Assembly (NCBI GenBank): GCA_900642245.1
Contig: CAAAJI010000732.1
Location: 10,515 to 21,589, forward strand
DNA: 11,075 nucleotides
Direction of reading: 5' to 3'
Origin: Fragilaria radians
Lineage: Eukaryota; Bacillariophyta; Fragilariophyceae; Fragilariales; Fragilariaceae
Shown here one piece after another: positions 7,305 through 11,075 of the stretch. The notes under the pieces are model-generated. The model ran no database searches, had not been told where the DNA came from, and was given only the letters and a program-made list of their open reading frames with translations. Position 1 is the first letter of the stretch, and the number at the start of each line of letters is the position of its first letter. The position numbers were made by a program, and so were the translations under genes.

Positions 7305-7439
7305 AATAATCTTGCTCATTTTCCAATAACGACAGCATTCCTTGGCTTTAAAGAAAGGGATGTCACTCTAATATTGGTTTGGTACCACAGCAAATGCAGC
7401 AAATCTGAGTACCAGAAATCAGGAGTAGAAGTGATATAA
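7305..7439 (+). other. Short open segment, unrecognised
   Basis: Forty-four codons between stops with no ATG, reading FPITTAFLGFKERDVTLILV and then WYHSKCSKSEYQKSGVEVI. The translation has mixed composition rather than the AT-driven K/N/I/F bias of random sequence here. It could be an exon or a coding relic belonging to the candidate unit upstream. No family is recognised. Confidence 0.2.
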
Positions 7440-7520
7440 CCTTAAACCATAATAATAGCAGCTCAATCATTGATTATGTTTGTATTTGTATATCCCTGTA
7501 TTCAATAATTGGACATTTGA

Positions 7521-7667
7521 ATGACAATCTTTCACCTACCTATGCAGTTCTTCAGAAAGGAATGTAGATATATTTGGAGACACAAACTTTCAAACATTAA
7601 GAGGGGTGTCTTAATTCTTCCTCAAGGCCATTTCCACGTAGGTTATATGGACTTATCCAGAATGTGA
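7521..7667 (+). other. Short ORF of 48 codons, unrecognised
   Basis: ATG at 7521-7523 directly follows an in-frame TGA, and the frame ends with TGA at 7665-7667. The translation includes FFRKECRYIWRHKLSNIKRG and VLILPQGHFHVGYMDLSRM. The sequence just before FFRKE (CACCTACCTATGCAG) also looks like a splice acceptor, so it may be an internal exon. Basic and aromatic residues are frequent. No family recognised. Confidence 0.2.
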
Positions 7668-8030
7668 AACAATTTAAAAGAAACGTGTGTTGACCTAAAA
7701 GGAGCATGGCTTTAAAGAGAACTTGGTTGATCAGTGCCTACAGACTTAATTTTAAGATATTACCAAGTATTTATAAAACGTTGTTACAGTTTTTAAGGAC
7801 TTTCACGTGTCCCAAGGTCTAAAAAACTCTGATTGTTTGTTTTTGCAAAGTATAGCTCACCAGGTTCCAGGCTTGTTCTTTCGTAAGAGATTTGAAGGGA
7901 CGCAGACCTTGACAAAATCTTTATACAGTTTCCTTCTGCCTCTAAGCTGGAAGCATTAACAAAGATGTGTACATTCAATGTTCATGGTCTAAGCTCAACT
8001 GGCAAAACGAAATTGTTTTAGCAATTTTAC
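7668..8030. other. Unassigned stretch before the tandem repeat
   Basis: No recognised gene. The minus strand is open for about 61 codons at 7978-7793 (for example GNCIKILSRSASLQISYERT) but lacks an ATG and a known motif. A small inverted repeat, AAATTG-TTTTAG-CAATTT, lies just before the repeat block at 8010-8027. Confidence 0.3.
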
Positions 8031-8270
8031 GCGGATGAAACATCCCGATTTCTATATAATCATTGATATTGCGCGGATGAAATATCACGATTTCCATACC
8101 AGTATTATCGTGCACGGATGAACTTTCTCTTTTTTGTCCGATAATATTTCTGACCTTTCATCCTATTAGAAACTCGGTATTTAATTCATTTAGCGCGAAT
8201 GAATTATCACGATCCCTTATTATTTGTCACCATGTGTGGATGAAGTATAGCCATCTGAATCTGAATGGGG
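8031..8270 (+). repeat. Tandem repeat of about 41 bp, roughly six diverged units
   Basis: Units start at 8031, 8073, 8114, 8155, 8195 and 8236, a spacing of 40-42 bp. The best conserved part is GCGGATGAAATATCACGATT in units 1, 2 and 5, reduced to ACGGATGAA in unit 3 and GTGGATGAAGTAT in unit 6. Unit 4 is recognisable mainly by its spacing. The remainder of each unit is AT-rich and mostly ends in GC or GT. The block ends about 170-200 bases before the Pro/Thr-rich frame, so a regulatory role is possible, but a decaying minisatellite is the simpler reading. Confidence 0.7.
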
Positions 8271-8435
8271 AACGCGAAGCAGTTGTAGTTCCTTGAAAAT
8301 TTCCAAAATTCTTCATACAAAATTTTTCTACATTCAAATGTAAGAGACGTTGCCACGATTCATTCAATTGTTAGTAGTCTAACTTATGTTTCTATCCTTA
8401 TTAGGCTCTTCAATTCAGCGTTTATTATCCTGTTA

Positions 8436-9143
8436 GTGTATTGTAGGGGACCTGATGTGAGCGCGCTCCCAACATCCTCACCAACCGGGGCTCCCACAAC
8501 TCCCCCCACCAACCCATCTAATGCACCACCTCCTCCCCCTCCCTCCCCCACAATAAGGCCAACATCCTCACCCACTACCTCATTTCCTACTACATTTATC
8601 CCAACAACGATTATACCCACAAATAGCCCTACCACTAAACTCCCAACTTATTCCCCAACCACCAAGTCACCAACAACTAATTCTCCAACCACCAAGTCAC
8701 CAACAACTAAAGCCCCAACGACCAAGATGCCAACTACGATTTCACCAACAACTGGGAATCCAATGGCTCCACAAACAACTTTGAATACAACGGCTTCACC
8801 AACACTATTCCCAACAGCAACTACGCCAACACTATCTCCAACAAAGTCGCCAACACTGTCTCCAACAACGTCTTCACCAACACTATTTCAAACAACAGTT
8901 TCACCAATTCTTCCACTGACCATATCACCAACACTTCCAACAACCATATTGCCAACACTCCTAACAACATTTCCAACAACCATATCACCAACACCTCAAC
9001 CAACGAAACCGCCTACTAAATCTCCTACCAAACCACCCACAAAACCGCCTACAAAACCACCTACAAAATCACCCACAAAACCGCCTACAAAACCACCCAC
9101 GAAAGTACCAGTGGCGACTGTAAGATTTTGGGATGGATTTTAG
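8436..9143 (+). CDS. Pro/Thr-rich PT-repeat protein, 5' end not found
   Basis: An uninterrupted frame dominated by P-T-x-S-P-T repeats. It begins GPDVSALPTSSPTGAPTTPP, has a run of six prolines, 15-bp units (SPTTK, SPTTN, APTTK) from 8652, a Leu/Ile-containing middle (SPTLSPT, TTILPTLLTT) and eight KPPT/KSPT units (9006-9101), and ends VPVATVRFWDGF. The frame is open from 8289 but contains no upstream ATG, and TATTGTAG just before GGACCTGATG (near 8448) looks like a splice acceptor. This is therefore probably a downstream exon; a separate ATG at 8386 (MFLSLLGSSIQRLLSC) is in another frame and stops. Such repeats are extracellular or cell-wall linkers, usually O-glycosylated, and are frequent in diatom secreted proteins. 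No catalytic or binding domain is attached. A donor-like ACT-GTAAGA near 9119 leaves open a further exon. Confidence 0.65.
   Translation: MYCRGPDVSALPTSSPTGAPTTPPTNPSNAPPPPPPSPTIRPTSSPTTSFPTTFIPTTIIPTNSPTTKLPTYSPTTKSPTTNSPTTKSPTTKAPTTKMPTTISPTTGNPMAPQTTLNTTASPTLFPTATTPTLSPTKSPTLSPTTSSPTLFQTTVSPILPLTISPTLPTTILPTLLTTFPTTISPTPQPTKPPTKSPTKPPTKPPTKPPTKSPTKPPTKPPTKVPVATVRFWDGF
9006..9101 (+). repeat. 12-bp coding minisatellite (eight KPPT/KSPT units)
   Basis: Lysine AAA codons recur every 12 bases from 9006 to 9102, each followed by two codons for Pro-Pro or Ser-Pro and one for Thr. Third positions vary (CCG/CCA/CCC, ACT/ACC/ACA), so the array is not a very recent slippage product. Copy number may differ between alleles. 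Confidence 0.85.
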
Positions 9144-9207
9144 AATTAAAGTTTTTAGATTAATTTTCTCTGTGAAGCATAACTATTCATAAGATTCAAA
9201 GCCCTTT

Positions 9208-9223
9208 CTTCGCTTAAGCGAAG
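9208..9223. other. Perfect 16-bp palindrome
   Basis: CTTCGCTTAAGCGAAG reads the same on both strands with no spacer, 65 bases after the Pro/Thr-rich stop codon. It could bind a dimeric regulator, form a short hairpin in RNA, or be chance. Confidence 0.5.
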
Positions 9224-9683
9224 TTGACATTTTCATTTTTAAATTAAACTGCAACAATCATATCGTTATGTTAGTAGATCACTTATTATACCTGTCCGAA
9301 AGGAAGAGCTAACAATATATAAAATTTAGGGGTGCAGACAGATTAGTGTGCATTCCCAGATGCACCTGATGAGGAAGCAAAATATCACCTAATAGGAAAT
9401 TTCACTCGGACACGCAATCGAACTTTTACTCCCAGTAACGGTGGATGCAAGGATTCTATTGGAATTTGGAGTTATCCCTTACCGTCAGTTATATATATAT
9501 GTTTGTTTATGGTTATCCATCAGGGATATTTATATTTATTCTGTGAGAACAGCAGTGAGAACTTCCATTGTTTTAGCGATACTTTAAGTGAAGTATTTTA
9601 GTGATTACAACTTTAATTTGAACATCCTTTGAAGCTTCTCTTCTATCTTTGTAGTCGTTCTTTGTTTTTAGACAACATTTCAA

Positions 9684-9697
9684 CACGTTTAAACGTG
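9684..9697. other. Perfect 14-bp palindrome
   Basis: CACGTTTAAACGTG is fully self-complementary and lies 75-88 bases upstream of the gag frame's presumed start codon, inside the element's probable leader. Significance unknown. Confidence 0.45.
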
Positions 9698-9744
9698 GGT
9701 ACCTATTGAACGTCTACTTAAGACTACGTTATTCAGTTTAACCC

Positions 9745-10020
9745 TTGTTTTGTTTTGGCACTCATTGTTTCAGGTCAAAGATTACTGATTTAAACACGAT
9801 TAGAGTGATCCCTTTCTGTGGAAAGGTTGATGAGTGGCCAATTTGGTGTGAGAAGTTTCTTTCCAAGGCCAAGAGATTTGGTTTCAAGGATTTGTTGTTG
9901 GGAAGGTTGACAATCCCAAGTTTGAATGAAGACTTTGATAGTTTGTCAGAGACAGGAAAGGAGAACTCTAGGATCATTGAGCTGAAAAAATTCCATACAC
10001 AGAGCTCATTCTATCTCTAG
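9745..10020 (+). pseudogene. Copia gag, N-terminal part
   Basis: The frame reads SKITDLNTIRVIPFCGKVDE, then WPIWCEKFLSKAKRFGFKDL, typical of the first domain of copia gag, where a short conserved start is followed by a W..W...F pattern and K-x-G. Copia gag forms the cytoplasmic virus-like particle. The frame is open from a TTG at 9745, but the conserved part begins after an AGG at 9772-9774. An ATG in that position would give a normal gag start, so a T-to-G change has probably removed it (inference). At the A6 run at 9985-9990 the frame is lost: YTELILSLDVKTSSGE continues in the frame of the next entry, upstream of its nominal start. Confidence 0.75.
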
Positions 10021-10022
10021 AT

Positions 10023-10970
10023 GTGAAGACTAGTAGTGGGGAAACAGCTTTTAATATTGTTAAAAGCTGCAAGACTAAGGATCATCCCAATGGGAATGCA
10101 GCTACTGCTTGGGAAAAGCTCAAGAACAAGTATGATCCCGTTTCTGCCCCTACTTTAGTGAAATTAGAGAAACAATTCAGAGAACTCTCCTTGAAGAAAG
10201 GTCAAGATCCAGAGATTTGGATTATGGAGCTAGAAGACCTTCAAGGCAGGCTTGAGACAATGCATTCAAGCATTTCTGAGAATCAATTTATGATTCACAT
10301 CCTGAATAATCTCACTTTGGCTTATGAGCTACAGTTAGCTATGATGGAAAGAAGAGTTGGTGACATTGAAAAGCCACTCACTCTTGAAGAAATTAGAGGA
10401 GAACTAAGCCTACGTTTTGAAGGATTAAATGTTATTAAAGCTGAGGGAGAAGTTTTGGAGGAACATGCGTTGTTTGGAGGACAATTCAAGGGAAAGTGTC
10501 AAAATTGTGGACAGCTTGGTCATAAGGTTTTCCAATGCAAAAATCGAGCAATCAACAATGGCGGAAGTAACGGTAATTCAAGTGGTGGTGGAATGTTTTG
10601 TTCGTATTGTTGCAAGACAGGGCATGACAAGAAGAATTGTTTCAAGTTGAAGAAGAAGGAAGCTCAAAACAACAACAATCCCAGTAATTACAACGGTAGT
10701 GGTAACCAACAAAACTATGAGTCACAAGATGTTGTGTTCACCGCTACTTCGAAAAATGGAACCCTAAGCGATGATATATGGATTTGTGACAGTGGAGCGT
10801 GTGGACACTACTGTATGTCCACTGAAGGTATGTTCAACATGAGTGACATTGATGAGAAGATCACTGTTGGTAATAGCAATAGCATGATGGCAACAAAAGT
10901 TGGAAGTCTTAAGCGTCACGTTGTTCAAGTTGATGGATCTGTTTTGGACATCACAATCAACAAGAGTTAA
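10023..10970 (+). CDS. Copia gag C-terminal part and aspartic protease start
   Basis: Residues 1-150 hold the UBN2-type copia gag core (AWEKLKNKYDPV, LVKLEKQFRELSLKKGQDP, ENQFMIHILNNL). Two CCHC zinc knuckles follow: C159-x2-C162-x4-H167-x4-C172 and C193-x2-C196-x4-H201-x4-C206, which package element RNA. Between and after them lie Gly/Asn-rich linkers. At 253-260, WICDSGAC carries the D-S-G-A active site of the retrotransposon aspartic protease (Asp 256), which matures the polyprotein. The nominal GTG start at 10023 is only the first start-like codon after the upstream frame break; the real frame enters from gag. The stop at 10968-10970 is caused by a single-base insertion in AACAAGAGTTAAG. 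Confidence 0.85.
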   Translation: MKTSSGETAFNIVKSCKTKDHPNGNAATAWEKLKNKYDPVSAPTLVKLEKQFRELSLKKGQDPEIWIMELEDLQGRLETMHSSISENQFMIHILNNLTLAYELQLAMMERRVGDIEKPLTLEEIRGELSLRFEGLNVIKAEGEVLEEHALFGGQFKGKCQNCGQLGHKVFQCKNRAINNGGSNGNSSGGGMFCSYCCKTGHDKKNCFKLKKKEAQNNNNPSNYNGSGNQQNYESQDVVFTATSKNGTLSDDIWICDSGACGHYCMSTEGMFNMSDIDEKITVGNSNSMMATKVGSLKRHVVQVDGSVLDITINKS

Positions 10971-11075
10971 GTATGTTCCTAAGTTATGTGCTAATCTCTT
11001 CAGCATCAACAAGGCTATTAAAATGGATTTAGCCTCAGCAATAAAGGCACTTCTATTAGCTTAACAAGGGGATTT
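10971..11075 (+). pseudogene. Copia protease continuation, two frame changes
   Basis: After the insertion near 10966 the protease continues in another frame as VKYVPKLCANLFSINKAIK. A missing A in the A-run near 11022 shifts the frame again to GFSLSNKGTSISLTRG. These are the usual protease residues after the DSGA motif (the KYVP.L..NL.S pattern). The element runs off the window here. Confidence 0.75.

Larger units (their letters stand above)
9144..9744. other. Region between the PT-repeat gene and gag
   Basis: No gene. It probably contains the 3' flank of the Pro/Thr-rich gene and the 5' leader of the copia element that follows. A TATATATATATG tract lies near 9489-9500. TGTTAG and CTAACA, a typical LTR-type inverted pair, occur near 9270 and 9310 but only about 45 bases apart, too close to bound an LTR. 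No primer-binding site was recognised. Confidence 0.4.
9745..11075 (+). mobile_element. Ty1/copia retrotransposon, gag-protease part, cut by window edge
   Basis: Gag, two zinc knuckles and the start of the aspartic protease follow one another on the plus strand in the order and spacing of a copia polyprotein; integrase, reverse transcriptase and RNase H would lie beyond 11075. The sequence is much better preserved than relics A and B, so this insertion is younger. It is nevertheless disabled: no ATG at the expected gag start, and three single-base frame changes (near 9985-9995, 10966 and 11022). Confidence 0.85.

Noticed and set aside
8031..8270. CRISPR-like array at the 41-bp repeats
   Set aside because: The units are head-to-tail with no unique spacers, are strongly diverged, and lie in eukaryotic DNA with no cas genes.
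8384..9003. Minus-strand open frames opposite the PT-repeat protein (Gly/Val-rich and Leu/Val-rich)
   Set aside because: They are the reverse complement of the Pro/Thr repeat codons; their composition is fully explained by that, and they lack ATG starts and motifs.
9380..9440. Second tRNA-like B box on the minus strand (AGTTCGATTGC)
   Set aside because: Several mismatches to the consensus and no pairing T-stem or acceptor stem.
10764..11012. Minus-strand open frame opposite the protease
   Set aside because: It is antisense to the well-supported D-S-G-A protease region.

Overview
This is AT-rich eukaryotic nuclear DNA, most likely from a diatom or a related stramenopile. The evidence is the amount of decayed Ty1/copia retrotransposon sequence, a secreted-type Pro/Thr-rich protein built of PT-x-SPT repeats (a style common in diatom extracellular proteins), an intron-free type II membrane glycosyltransferase, and scattered spliceosomal-type GTAAG/CAG signals. 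There are no bacterial operons or Shine-Dalgarno-led genes. The taxonomic call is inference.

Layout. 1-161: tail of a dead copia RNase H. 153-623, minus strand: an unrecognised decayed coding region broken by frameshifts. 661-1023: a 40-bp direct repeat. 1410-1603: a TATA-like box followed by a tRNA-derived sequence with a perfect T-arm. 1706-3264: a decayed copia pol (integrase, linker, RNase H; the reverse transcriptase is deleted). 3645-3713, minus strand: a likely scrap of copia reverse transcriptase. 3848-4720: the only gene that looks fully intact, a GT32-type glycosyltransferase with a DxD motif. 5208-5598: a second, diverged copy of part of the same copia linker, so the glycosyltransferase lies between two related retroelement pieces. 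5599-8030: mostly unassigned, with a possible LTR edge, a TATA box, a plausible intron and several short open segments. 8031-8270: about six diverged 41-bp tandem units. 8436-9143: the Pro/Thr-rich protein, which has no ATG and follows a plausible splice acceptor. 9745-11075: gag and protease of a younger but already disabled copia element that runs off the right edge.

Nothing shows the genes acting as one pathway. The glycosyltransferase and the Pro/Thr-rich protein would both be expected in the secretory route, and heavy O-glycosylation of such Thr-rich proteins is common, but a link between these two is speculation. The most notable features are the intact glycosyltransferase between retroelement relics, the 41-bp repeat block beside the Pro/Thr-rich gene, the unusual tRNA-like sequence and the unidentified minus-strand coding relic.
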